A stretch of DNA of 18,939 bases from Actinomycetes bacterium (lineage in GTDB: Bacteria > Actinomycetota > Actinomycetes > Nanopelagicales > Nanopelagicaceae), in assembly GCA_014190175.1 (NCBI GenBank), contig BJFZ01000024.1, forward strand, positions 1 through 18,939, written 5' to 3'. The position numbers and the translations under genes are program-made. A model generated the notes under the pieces. The model was given only the letters and a program-made list of their open reading frames with translations. It did not search any database and was not told the DNA's origin. Of the stretch, positions 1 to 7,813 are shown piece after piece; within the stretch, counting starts at the first letter, position 1, and each line of letters starts with the position of its first letter.

Positions 1-374
1 TTTGCTGCACTTTCAGTTAGTCGATCTGCGTCTTCCATAACTATTACTCGATACGCACTTAACGTCGGCTCCCACGAAGCCCGCATAATTATTTCGCGGA
101 CTTCATCAATTTTGATGGACAAACCTTCAGTTCGAATTAATTCCACATCAGGGTGCGATCCATATCCTGCGGTTTTGCAAGACGAACATTTACCGCATCC
201 ACCTTCGTAACAAACCAATGCGGTTGCAAATGCAAGAGCTGCATTTGATCTTCCAGATCCGGGTGGCCCAGTGAACAACCAAGATTGAGTCATCGCAACG
301 CCATCTCCGACAACAGCACTTTTCAAAATGTCTACAGCTTCAGATTGGCCAACTAAATCCGCAAAAACACTCAC
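1..374 (-). CDS. holB: DNA polymerase III subunit delta' (5' part, runs off left edge)
   Basis: This is the N-terminal 124 residues of the clamp-loader delta' subunit, which helps load the beta sliding clamp onto DNA in the replisome. The reading frame opens with GTG and the segment FADLVGQ, typical of this family's N-terminus. It has a P-loop-like GPPGSGRS at residues 36-43, with Arg in place of the usual Lys, a substitution I recall as common in actinobacterial delta'. Four cysteines at 55, 60, 63 and 66 form the zinc module of clamp-loader AAA+ subunits. A Walker-B-like MEDADRLT follows near the edge. The start lies 8 nt after the tmk stop, so it is probably the last visible gene of the topA/MFS-tmk/holB operon. 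No clear Shine-Dalgarno is visible; an ATG at residue 28 would cut into the fold and is rejected. Confidence 0.93.
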   Translation of the reverse strand, partial: MSVFADLVGQSEAVDILKSAVVGDGVAMTQSWLFTGPPGSGRSNAALAFATALVCYEGGCGKCSSCKTAGYGSHPDVELIRTEGLSIKIDEVREIIMRASWEPTLSAYRVIVMEDADRLTESAA

Positions 375-382
375 TCTAAAAC

Positions 383-2386
383 CTATTTATCTTTCAAGGG
401 CGATATCGAGTTTAAACGTAAAACACGTTCTAAAATCTGATCCGAAATATCCTCTTTACTTTGCGTTGCATCCACGACTAAATATCGATCAGAGTACAAA
501 GCAGCACGCTCTAAAAATGTTGAACGTACTCTCTCATGAAAATCAAGAGGCTCACTTTCCAGTCGATCACGTTCTGTGAAACGCTCAAAGCCAACTTGTG
601 CCGGTAGATCCAATAAAATTGTTAATGTTGGAGTTAAGCCATCGGTTGCCCATCGTGAAATTCGGGCAATCTCTTGGCTAGAAAGTATCCGGCCGCCACC
701 TTGATATGCAATTGATGAATCAATATAACGATCGGTAATTACGACAGTTTGTTTTGCAAGTGCCGGTTTAATAACTGCCTCAACATGATGTGCACGATCT
801 GCTGCATAAAGTAAAGCCTCGGCCCGGGGCGCAAGTGCACCAGTATCTGGATCTAACAAAATTCCACGAAGTACTTTCCCTAGATTTGTTCCACCAGGTT
901 CACGCGTAAGCAAAACTTCTTGGCCACGTTCTTCCAGCGCCGTTTTCAAAAGTTGAGATTGCGTTGATTTACCTGAACCTTCTCCGCCTTCAAAAGCGAT
1001 AAAAGTTCCAGTCGTCGCAAAAACTCCAGTATTACTTAACTCTCCGCTTAATGCACTTACGATGTCGCTCCACAGAGAAATTCCACGACGATCATCCATA
1101 TGGCGATAGGAAACTACTCCTACAGTCATAGCAATTAACCCGGCAAAAAATAAGGTGACAGAAGCCCCGTTATAATTTAAAACTGAGTTGCGAATTTGAT
1201 ATGAATGTTCTCCGATTGCTGCTGCAACTATTGGGGTGATTGCGAGAACCAGAACTAATGTAATCCGAATTAATGACTGAACAAATGCAAAAGTGCGACC
1301 ACGCTTTTCATCTTCAACTTCTAGACCTAACATTGTAAATCCAGATACCCAGCCCACGCCTGCCCAAAACCCAAGAATAATTACGATAAAAATCGCGAGA
1401 ACTAAATTTGAAACTAGCGCCAACAACGAGAGCATAAAACCAGATGCCGCAAGTGCTGCGCCAAATAACCGTTTGCGCGAGAATGGAGCAAATAGTTTTG
1501 GTCCTCCAGCAATTCCGAGTGCTAAACCAAGGAAAACCGATCCAAAAAGAATGCCGTAAGCGGCTTCACCACCACCGAGGTCTCCAACAAAAATTCGAGC
1601 GAGTCCAACTACGGCTCCGGCTGCAACAAATGCTCCAAGCATTCCAAGAACTAATCCGCGGATCGCTTTATTTGATCCAACAAATTTCCATCCGTCAACT
1701 AAGGAACGCATAACACTGGTTTGGACTTCGCCCTTGGCGGCAGGACCTTTTGGAAGTTCTCTTAATTTATAAATTGTAAAAGCACTAAATGCAAAAGTTG
1801 CGGCATTTAAATACAGCGCCATATGTACTGGATTGGCCTTAAAAAATGGAATAGTCGAGGCGAGGGCACCATTAAAAATAGCAAGTGCCGAAAAAAGAAT
1901 TGCCGCAATAGGGGCACTGCCATATGCAGCAAGCAAAGAAACTTGATTAGCACCTTCGAGATGATGTCTAGGTACCAAGTTTGGTACAGATGCTTCCTTT
2001 GCTGGTGACCAAAAAAGGGATACTGATTCAATTAAAACTGTAGCGACGTATAACCAGAGATAATTTCCAACTACTGGTATTGAAACAAATAGTGCACAAC
2101 GCAAAATATCGCACAGCACCATCATTCGACGTCTATCAAATCGATCCGCAATTACTCCGGCTAAGGGGCCGAGCACTACCGCTGGAAGCAACCGAACAAT
2201 AAACACACCAGCAATAGCAAAGTTTGCTTTTGCATAATTATCTCCGGCTAATTGTTGCGCAAGCGCTGTAGTTGCAAGCAGCCCTAACCAATCACCCAAA
2301 CTTGAAAGCGCCATCGCTTGCCATAAGCGACGAAAGGGCTTGATCGCGAGAACTCCGCGAATATCGCCCTGAAGGGCAGTACTCAT
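383..2386 (-). CDS. tmk: Bifunctional MFS transporter / thymidylate kinase fusion
   Basis: A 667-aa fusion. Residues about 1-440 are a hydrophobic multi-helix Major Facilitator domain with a motif-A-like loop, GPLAGVIADRFDRRR, near residues 73-87. A linker leads to a complete cytosolic dTMP kinase of about 205 aa, with P-loop GGEGSGKST (467-475), the dTMP-binding REPGGT loop (495-500), the DRY motif (TDRYIDSS) and an Arg-containing lid (ERDRLE). The kinase makes dTDP from dTMP for dTTP synthesis; the transporter's substrate cannot be told from sequence. This fusion is known in Actinobacteria. The frame is open 22 codons further upstream, but I chose the ATG 10 nt after the topA stop because the longer form would overlap topA and carries non-MFS residues. 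It is followed by holB after 8 nt. Confidence 0.93.
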   Translation of the reverse strand: MSTALQGDIRGVLAIKPFRRLWQAMALSSLGDWLGLLATTALAQQLAGDNYAKANFAIAGVFIVRLLPAVVLGPLAGVIADRFDRRRMMVLCDILRCALFVSIPVVGNYLWLYVATVLIESVSLFWSPAKEASVPNLVPRHHLEGANQVSLLAAYGSAPIAAILFSALAIFNGALASTIPFFKANPVHMALYLNAATFAFSAFTIYKLRELPKGPAAKGEVQTSVMRSLVDGWKFVGSNKAIRGLVLGMLGAFVAAGAVVGLARIFVGDLGGGEAAYGILFGSVFLGLALGIAGGPKLFAPFSRKRLFGAALAASGFMLSLLALVSNLVLAIFIVIILGFWAGVGWVSGFTMLGLEVEDEKRGRTFAFVQSLIRITLVLVLAITPIVAAAIGEHSYQIRNSVLNYNGASVTLFFAGLIAMTVGVVSYRHMDDRRGISLWSDIVSALSGELSNTGVFATTGTFIAFEGGEGSGKSTQSQLLKTALEERGQEVLLTREPGGTNLGKVLRGILLDPDTGALAPRAEALLYAADRAHHVEAVIKPALAKQTVVITDRYIDSSIAYQGGGRILSSQEIARISRWATDGLTPTLTILLDLPAQVGFERFTERDRLESEPLDFHERVRSTFLERAALYSDRYLVVDATQSKEDISDQILERVLRLNSISPLKDK

Positions 2387-2396
2387 ATCGGTGACC

Positions 2397-4973
2397 CTAC
2401 TCTTGATCGGCGCGGGCGCGACGTTCTGCCAATAATTCCATGCCACGATCAAGTGTCAACTGCTCGACTAAATCTCCACGTCGCAGGCCGGCATTTGTTT
2501 CGCCATCAGTGACATACATTCCGAATTTTCCATCTTTAACAACCAATGGCCGGCCGGTAACTGGATCTAACCCAAGCTCCTTGAGCGGACCTTTAGCCGC
2601 TCCGCGTCCACGTCGTTTTGGTTGCGCAAATAATTCAACAGCCCGCGGAATATCACAAGTAAAAATCTCATCTTCACTTGCCAACTGACGCGAATCTTTT
2701 TCACCACGTCGTAAGTACGGACCATAAGGACCATTTTGCGCAGTGATTGTTTCCGAAGTGGTTGGATCAACACCCACTGTCCGTGGGAGTGAAAGTAATT
2801 GCAACGCTTCTTCAAGAGTTACTGTTGCAACAGACATTGTTGAAAACAGAGAAGCGGTTTTGCCTTTTGGTGCTTTGCCTTTTACTTTCGGCGTATCTTC
2901 TGGAAGTACTTCAGTTACATACGGACCAAATCGACCGGTCTTAGCAAGTAATGACAATCCACTTCCTGGGTCGGTGCCAACAACTCGTTCACCTGATGGG
3001 CGAGCAAAAAGTTCTAGAGCTTTTGCAAGATCTAACTCATCCGGCGCCATCTCTTCGGGAATATTTGTTAATTCACGGGCGTCTCCTTCGCCACGTTGCA
3101 AATATGCGCCGTAACGTCCAACGCGAATTTCAATTCCTTCGCCCAATGCCATCGTATTAACTTCGCGTGCATCAATCGCTTCTAAGTCATCTGTCAGAGC
3201 GGCAAGTCCCGGCATTCCATCATGTCCAAAGAAAAAGCGCTTTAACCAAGAGACGCGATCTTCTTCACCTAATGCGATTTTGTCGAGATCTTCTTCCATA
3301 GAGGCTGTGAAATCGTAATCAACAAGTTTTCCAAAATGTTGCTCAAGCAATCCAGTTACTGAAAACGCGAGAAACGATGGAATTAGTGCGCGACCACGTT
3401 TTGCTACATAACCACGGTCTTGAATAGTTTGAATAGTGCTGGCGAATGTAGAAGGACGCCCAATACCTAGCTCTTCCAATTTCTTAACTAAAGATGGTTC
3501 GGTGTAGCGCGCAGGTGGTTTGGTTTCATGGCCAAGTGGCTCAAAGTAATCCACCTCAATTTTGTCCCCTACAGACATTGCAGGTAAACGCGTCTCCACT
3601 TCTTCTTCAGTATTTTTATCTTCAACAACATCTTCATATGCCGCTAAATAACCAGGGAAAGTAATTACCGAACCGGTAGCTCTAAATGCTGCTGCTTTCC
3701 CCTCTTTGGTAGTAGTTTCAAAATCAACTCTCATCTGCATCTTTTTTGCATCAGCCATTTGCGATGCAATAGTTCTTTTCCAAATTAAATCGTAAAGTGA
3801 AAACTCTTCACGTGTTAACTCTTTGGCTAATTCACCTGGGGTGCGAAAGGTATCGCCGGCAGGCCGAATTGCTTCGTGAGCTTCTTGGGCATTTTTACTT
3901 TTGCCGGCATAAACCCGAACTGCATCAGATACATACTCTGCACCATAAAGAGATTTCGCCGCAGCTCGCGCTGCTTCAATTGAAGCAGGTGAAAGCGTTA
4001 CTGAGTCGGTACGCATATATGTAATAAATCCATTTTCGTAGAGTCGCTGCGCGACTCGCATTGTCAATTGCGCACCCCAACCCAAACGACTACCTGCATC
4101 TTGCTGCATAGTAGAAGTTGTAAATGGCGCTTTGGGTTTTTCGCTTCGTGGTGATTCTTCAGTTGATTTAACAACTAATTCACATCCACTCAAACTTTTA
4201 ATCAACTCTTGGGCCTGCGCTTCTTGCAACCAGATGCCTTGTGATTTTTCTTTTAATTTTCCTTTTTCGTCGAAATCGATTGCCAAAGCTAACTTTGCAC
4301 CATCAATGGTAAGTAAGCGGGCATCAAAATCTTTTGCGCAATGGGCAGTGATATCCCACCATCCAGAGGCCACAAATGCTTGGCGTTCCCGTTCGCGCTC
4401 TACTACTAATCGAGTCGCAACTGATTGCACGCGACCGGCTGATAAACGTGGCATAACTTTTTTCCAAAGTACTGGCGACAACCTATAACCGTATAGTCGA
4501 TCTAAAATTCTTCGGGTCTCTTGGGCATCTACAAGGTGCTGATCTAAATCACGGGTTTCTTGCGCCGCTTTAAGAATCGCATCTTTCGTGATCTCATGAA
4601 AAACCATGCGCCGAACTGGCACTTTAGGTTTTAAAACTTCCAATAGATGCCAAGCGATCGCTTCGCCTTCACGGTCTTCATCTGTTGCTAAGAAAAGTTG
4701 ATCACACTCTTTGAGGCGGGCTTTTAATTCGGTAACTTTTTTCTTTTTATCTGGGTTAATCACATAAAGTGGCTCGAAATCATTTTCGATATTTACGCCC
4801 TCTTTTGCCCACTTAATTTTTTTATATTCAGCAGGAATATCAGCTGCCCGTTGTGGCAAATCACGGATATGGCCAACACTTGCTTCAACAATATATTCAC
4901 TGCCTAAGAAACTTCCAATTTTTTTTGCTTTGGCAGGAGATTCGACAATTACCAAAGTTTTCTTGGCACTCAT
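2397..4973 (-). CDS. topA: DNA topoisomerase I (type IA, omega protein)
   Basis: This 858-aa enzyme relaxes negative supercoils through a 5'-phosphotyrosine intermediate. The N-terminal TOPRIM domain starts with TLVIVESPAKAKKI and carries the metal-binding DEDREGE at 98-104. The catalytic tyrosine is Y319 in ITYMRTDS, followed by R321. From about residue 600 the protein has four cysteine-free C-terminal repeats, each with a G-x-[YF]-G-x-Y core (GRYGAYLQRG, GRFGPYVTE, GPYGPYLRRG, GKFGMYVTDG). The tetracysteine zinc fingers of E. coli TopA are absent, as in other actinobacterial TopA. It ends in ELLAERRARADQE with no lysine-rich tail, unlike mycobacterial TopA. The ATG follows an AGGAGG. The next gene (MFS-tmk) begins 10 nt after the stop. 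Confidence 0.97.
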   Translation of the reverse strand: MSAKKTLVIVESPAKAKKIGSFLGSEYIVEASVGHIRDLPQRAADIPAEYKKIKWAKEGVNIENDFEPLYVINPDKKKKVTELKARLKECDQLFLATDEDREGEAIAWHLLEVLKPKVPVRRMVFHEITKDAILKAAQETRDLDQHLVDAQETRRILDRLYGYRLSPVLWKKVMPRLSAGRVQSVATRLVVERERERQAFVASGWWDITAHCAKDFDARLLTIDGAKLALAIDFDEKGKLKEKSQGIWLQEAQAQELIKSLSGCELVVKSTEESPRSEKPKAPFTTSTMQQDAGSRLGWGAQLTMRVAQRLYENGFITYMRTDSVTLSPASIEAARAAAKSLYGAEYVSDAVRVYAGKSKNAQEAHEAIRPAGDTFRTPGELAKELTREEFSLYDLIWKRTIASQMADAKKMQMRVDFETTTKEGKAAAFRATGSVITFPGYLAAYEDVVEDKNTEEEVETRLPAMSVGDKIEVDYFEPLGHETKPPARYTEPSLVKKLEELGIGRPSTFASTIQTIQDRGYVAKRGRALIPSFLAFSVTGLLEQHFGKLVDYDFTASMEEDLDKIALGEEDRVSWLKRFFFGHDGMPGLAALTDDLEAIDAREVNTMALGEGIEIRVGRYGAYLQRGEGDARELTNIPEEMAPDELDLAKALELFARPSGERVVGTDPGSGLSLLAKTGRFGPYVTEVLPEDTPKVKGKAPKGKTASLFSTMSVATVTLEEALQLLSLPRTVGVDPTTSETITAQNGPYGPYLRRGEKDSRQLASEDEIFTCDIPRAVELFAQPKRRGRGAAKGPLKELGLDPVTGRPLVVKDGKFGMYVTDGETNAGLRRGDLVEQLTLDRGMELLAERRARADQE

Positions 4974-4977
4974 CTAA

Positions 4978-4983
4978 CCTCCT
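4978..4983 (-). promoter_or_regulatory. topA Shine-Dalgarno AGGAGG
   Basis: A perfect AGGAGG sits 4 nt before the topA ATG. It fixes the start and shows that this organism uses canonical Shine-Dalgarno initiation for some genes, in contrast to the SD-less GTG genes elsewhere in the window. Confidence 0.8.
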
Positions 4984-5017
4984 AACTTTTCTGCTAAAGC
5001 ACTTGTTAATTTGCTAA

Positions 5018-5057
5018 GCCGCTACCCCGCAAGTTTTTGAACTTGTGAAGTAGCGGC
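5018..5057 (-). terminator. Two-storey hairpin between hppA and topA
   Basis: A 40-nt inverted repeat. The outer 8-bp stem is GCCGCTAC/GTAGCGGC (5018-5025 with 5050-5057). A 4x4 internal loop separates it from an inner 6-bp stem CAAGTT/AACTTG (5030-5035 with 5040-5045) closed by a 4-nt loop. It begins 10 nt after the hppA stop and about 45 nt before the topA start. No run of T follows on the minus strand, so it is not a textbook intrinsic terminator. It could end hppA transcription, protect the 3' end of that mRNA, or act in the topA leader. Confidence 0.55.
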
Positions 5058-5067
5058 CCGTAGCAAT

Positions 5068-7335
5068 TTAGATAAGTGCGGTTGCTCTACGACGGTTGCG
5101 AATCAACGCAATAATGATGATTCCTAGAGCTGCAAGTGCGATCAACATACGAGCGCCAGTATTGCCACTAAGTGACAAACTCACGATCGCTGGTGTTACT
5201 AATAGTCCAACCAAGTTCATAACTTTGATCAGTGGATTAATTGCCGGACCAGCGGTATCTTTAAATGGATCGCCCACTGTGTCACCGATGATTGTTGCTG
5301 CGTGTGCTGGTGAACCTTTACCACCATAAACACCATCTTCAACCATCTTCTTTGCGTTATCCCATGCACCACCAGAATTAGCAAGGAAGACCGCCATCAA
5401 GGTTCCGGTTCCAATTGCACCAGCAAGGTAAGCGCCAAGTGCTCCCACGCCTAAACCAAATCCAACTGCGATAGGTGCAAGAACTGCTAACAATCCTGGT
5501 GTAACTAATTCGCGGAGTGAGTCGCGAGTACAAATATCTACTACACGACCGTACTCAGGTTTTTCAGTTCCATTCATAATTCCTGGGTGTAATTTAAATT
5601 GGTTACGAACTTCCATTACTACGGCACCGGCAGCACGTGATACCGCATTAACTGCAAGACCTGAGAAGAGGAATACAACTGCAGCACCAATAATCAAACC
5701 AACCAAGTTACGTGGGTCAGCGATGTTTAGTACTCCAGTGAATTCAATTCCAAGATCAGCTAGATTTTTCCCACTTTCAATAACTGCAGTTTTAATTGAA
5801 TCAGTAAATGATCCAAATAGTGCAGTTGCAGCAAGTACGGCAGTCGCAATTGCGATTCCCTTGGTAATTGCTTTTGTGGTGTTACCAACTGCATCGAGTG
5901 AGGTCAGGATTTTTGCGCCTTCTCCATGAACATCGCCCGACATTTCAGCAATACCTTGTGCGTTATCTGAGATCGGACCAAAAGTATCCATTGCAACGAT
6001 TACTCCAACAGTTGTAAGCAAACCACAACCGGCGAGCGCGACTGCAAATAGCGAAAGAATTACAACGCCACCACCAAGAAGGTAGGCGCCAAATACGGCA
6101 GATGCAATAAGTAACGCTGAATAAACTGCAGATTCAAACCCGACTGAAATTCCAGCAAGAATTACAGTTGCAGCACCTGTCTGGGATGAAGCCGCAACAT
6201 CGTTTACTGGACGACGGCCAACTTCAGTAAAGAAGCCAGTCAAAATTTGAATTGCAGCTGCAAGAACAATTCCAATTAATACTGCACCTAGTGCAAAGGT
6301 ACGAGGATTAATATCAACTGCGGAAATTTCAGCACTTACATTTGCAAATTGCGAGAAACTGCTTGGCAAGTAAATATAAGTTGCGAAGCCAACCAAAACT
6401 GCACTAACTACTGCAGATAAGAAGAATGAACGGTTAATGGCAGCCATTGCATTTTTATCAGTTGGACGTAAACGAGTTAGGAAGATTCCAAGTACTGCAG
6501 TAACTATTCCGATTGCAGGAACGATTAATGGGAAAATTAATCCACTATCGCCAAATCCGGCTTTACCAAGAATTAGTGCAGCAACAAGAGTTACAGCGTA
6601 AGACTCAAATAGATCTGCAGCCATACCAGCACAGTCACCAACATTGTCGCCAACGTTGTCGGCAATCGTGGCGGCATTGCGAGGATCATCTTCTGGAATA
6701 CCCTGTTCTACTTTTCCAACAAGGTCAGCTCCGACATCTGCGGCTTTAGTAAAGATTCCACCACCAACGCGCATAAACATCGCCAGCATTGCGGCACCAA
6801 ATCCAAATCCTTCAAGAACTGAAGGTGCGTTCTCCTTATATATAGCAACAACTAATGCGGCGCCGGCAAGACCTAAACCAACGGTCATCATGCCAACAAC
6901 TCCACCAGTACGGAATGCGATTTGAACTGCGCGTTCAGCGCTTCCTTGTCGTGCAGATTCAGCAACACGAACATTTGCGCGAACTGCAAGCCACATGCCT
7001 TGATAACCAACAAATGCCGAGAAGCCCGCTCCAACTAAGAAGAAGAGCGATCGACCTAGGCGGATATCAAAATCACCTGGAAGTGCAAAAAGTAAGAAAA
7101 ATACAATGACTACGAAAATTGCTAGGGTGCGAAATTGACGCGCTAAATATGCGGCGGCACCTTCTTGTACAGCGGCGGCGATCTCTTTCATCTTCTCGGT
7201 GCCTTCACCGGCAGCAAGCACGCGCGTGCGCAAGCCGTAAGCAACGCCAAGTGCGAGGAGTGAAATCCCCAAAATGACGTAGACGAGAGTGAGGTTGGAT
7301 CCGGCCACTTGCACTAATGGATTTGTACTGGTCAT
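5068..7335 (-). CDS. hppA: Membrane proton-translocating pyrophosphatase, K+-independent type
   Basis: A 755-aa polytopic inner-membrane enzyme that hydrolyses pyrophosphate and pumps H+ across the membrane, recovering energy from PPi released in biosynthesis. The family signature DVGADLVGKVE (200-210) is followed by the acidic PPi/Mg-binding stretch with DNVGDNVGD (226-234). GNTTKAIT (484-491) has Lys at 488 and Thr at 491, the pair that marks the K+-independent H+-PPases; K+-dependent enzymes have Ala there. It ends in a basic RNRRRATALI. The length is normal for the family. AGGAG lies 5 nt before the ATG. It stands between the tad locus and topA, behind a long GC-rich leader. Its PPi supply could include the Acs reaction encoded further along. 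Confidence 0.97.
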   Translation of the reverse strand: MTSTNPLVQVAGSNLTLVYVILGISLLALGVAYGLRTRVLAAGEGTEKMKEIAAAVQEGAAAYLARQFRTLAIFVVIVFFLLFALPGDFDIRLGRSLFFLVGAGFSAFVGYQGMWLAVRANVRVAESARQGSAERAVQIAFRTGGVVGMMTVGLGLAGAALVVAIYKENAPSVLEGFGFGAAMLAMFMRVGGGIFTKAADVGADLVGKVEQGIPEDDPRNAATIADNVGDNVGDCAGMAADLFESYAVTLVAALILGKAGFGDSGLIFPLIVPAIGIVTAVLGIFLTRLRPTDKNAMAAINRSFFLSAVVSAVLVGFATYIYLPSSFSQFANVSAEISAVDINPRTFALGAVLIGIVLAAAIQILTGFFTEVGRRPVNDVAASSQTGAATVILAGISVGFESAVYSALLIASAVFGAYLLGGGVVILSLFAVALAGCGLLTTVGVIVAMDTFGPISDNAQGIAEMSGDVHGEGAKILTSLDAVGNTTKAITKGIAIATAVLAATALFGSFTDSIKTAVIESGKNLADLGIEFTGVLNIADPRNLVGLIIGAAVVFLFSGLAVNAVSRAAGAVVMEVRNQFKLHPGIMNGTEKPEYGRVVDICTRDSLRELVTPGLLAVLAPIAVGFGLGVGALGAYLAGAIGTGTLMAVFLANSGGAWDNAKKMVEDGVYGGKGSPAHAATIIGDTVGDPFKDTAGPAINPLIKVMNLVGLLVTPAIVSLSLSGNTGARMLIALAALGIIIIALIRNRRRATALI

Positions 7336-7340
7336 AGCTA

Positions 7341-7345
7341 CTCCT
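7341..7345 (-). promoter_or_regulatory. hppA Shine-Dalgarno AGGAG
   Basis: AGGAG sits 5 nt upstream of the hppA ATG and supports that start. It overlaps the last codons and stop of an unlikely upstream reading frame in the leader. Confidence 0.75.
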
Positions 7346-7356
7346 GAGTGGAATCG

Positions 7357-7401
7357 ATCGGTTGGTATGGATGGACGGGATGGACAGGGCGGACAGGGCG
7401 G
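7357..7401. repeat. Five-unit 9-nt tandem repeat in the hppA leader
   Basis: Read on the plus strand the units are ATCGGTTGG, TATGGATGG, ACGGGATGG, ACAGGGCGG and ACAGGGCGG. The last two are identical, the others degenerate, and all end in GG. On the hppA RNA this is a C-rich, G-poor run between the putative folded leader and the ribosome binding site. The plus strand is G-run-rich and could form a two-tetrad G-quadruplex in DNA. Confidence 0.65.
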
Positions 7402-7418
7402 TTTCGCGGTACAGCCAG

Positions 7419-7496
7419 GTGCTCAAGGCGCCTTACGAAGCGTGAGTGTACGCAGATAAAAGGGGCGCAGTGGTAATCCGCGGCCACTTTGAGCAC
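7419..7496 (-). ncRNA. Candidate structured 5' leader (three-way junction) of hppA
   Basis: Read as hppA-sense RNA, an 8-bp outer stem GTGCTCAA/TTGAGCAC (7496-7489 with 7426-7419) encloses two arms. The first arm is AGTGG/CCACT (7488-7484 with 7473-7469) with a 10-nt loop. The second is GCGCC/GGCGC (7468-7464 with about 7432-7428), with a possible inner GCGT/ACGC hairpin. The arms stack with almost no unpaired junction bases. The leader is about 58% GC in an otherwise AT-rich region, which favours a folded RNA. I could not match it to a known riboswitch family. A competing reading is that TACACT (7450-7445) is a promoter -10 box inside the structure. Confidence 0.35.
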
Positions 7497-7543
7497 AAAT
7501 CTCCCCTGAAACTTCCTCAAATCACCTGTAAATCAGATCCCAT

Positions 7544-7813
7544 TTATTGATCCGGCCACCCGGCTCTGGCCCGCCCTCCCTGTTGTCCGGTCACCCAAAG
7601 GCTCTGACTATCTACATAGCACTCCGCTGCTCCCAGTTGGATTGCGATCTCGCAAGCAGTATTACTAATTGCACCAGTTCGCGAAATTGCAGCAAGGGCG
7701 ATCACTTCGGCTTGGTGTTCATTTGCCCTAAAGGTATCCACGCCATGCAAATAACCAATCAAGGTCAACAAAATTGTTCCGGTTAATCCGATGGGGAGTA
7801 AGAACCAAATCAT
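7544..7813 (-). CDS. TadE-like protein of the Rv3654c / helicase-secretion-neighbourhood family
   Basis: An 89-aa protein with one N-terminal membrane segment (MIWFLLPIGLTGTILLTLIG), followed by the HQAEVIALAAI helix that corresponds to the 'rAqaAADLAALA' block of this family. Two cysteines follow (CEIAIQLGAAEC) in the spacing typical of Rv3654c-like proteins, which suggests a disulfide outside the membrane. It is inferred to be a minor pilin-like or assembly component of the Tad/Flp pilus. Its ATG overlaps the stop of the upstream TadE gene (ATGA), so translation is probably coupled. It is the last gene of the tad cluster. No terminator hairpin is evident after it. Confidence 0.75.
   Translation of the reverse strand: MIWFLLPIGLTGTILLTLIGYLHGVDTFRANEHQAEVIALAAISRTGAISNTACEIAIQLGAAECYVDSQSLWVTGQQGGRARAGWPDQ

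Noticed and set aside
2384..2452. Longer N-terminus for the MFS-Tmk protein starting inside topA
   Set aside because: It would overlap the topA coding end by 56 nt and adds 22 residues that do not look like an MFS start; the ATG at 2386 gives a normal 10-nt gap.
7338..7520. Open frame (60 codons, TTG start, minus strand) filling the hppA leader and ending 2 nt before the hppA ATG, with RPV/HPV repeats
   Set aside because: The start is TTG with no Shine-Dalgarno. The amino-acid repeats simply reflect the 9-nt tandem repeat, the composition is unlike neighbouring genes, and it resembles no family. A leader-peptide role cannot be excluded.
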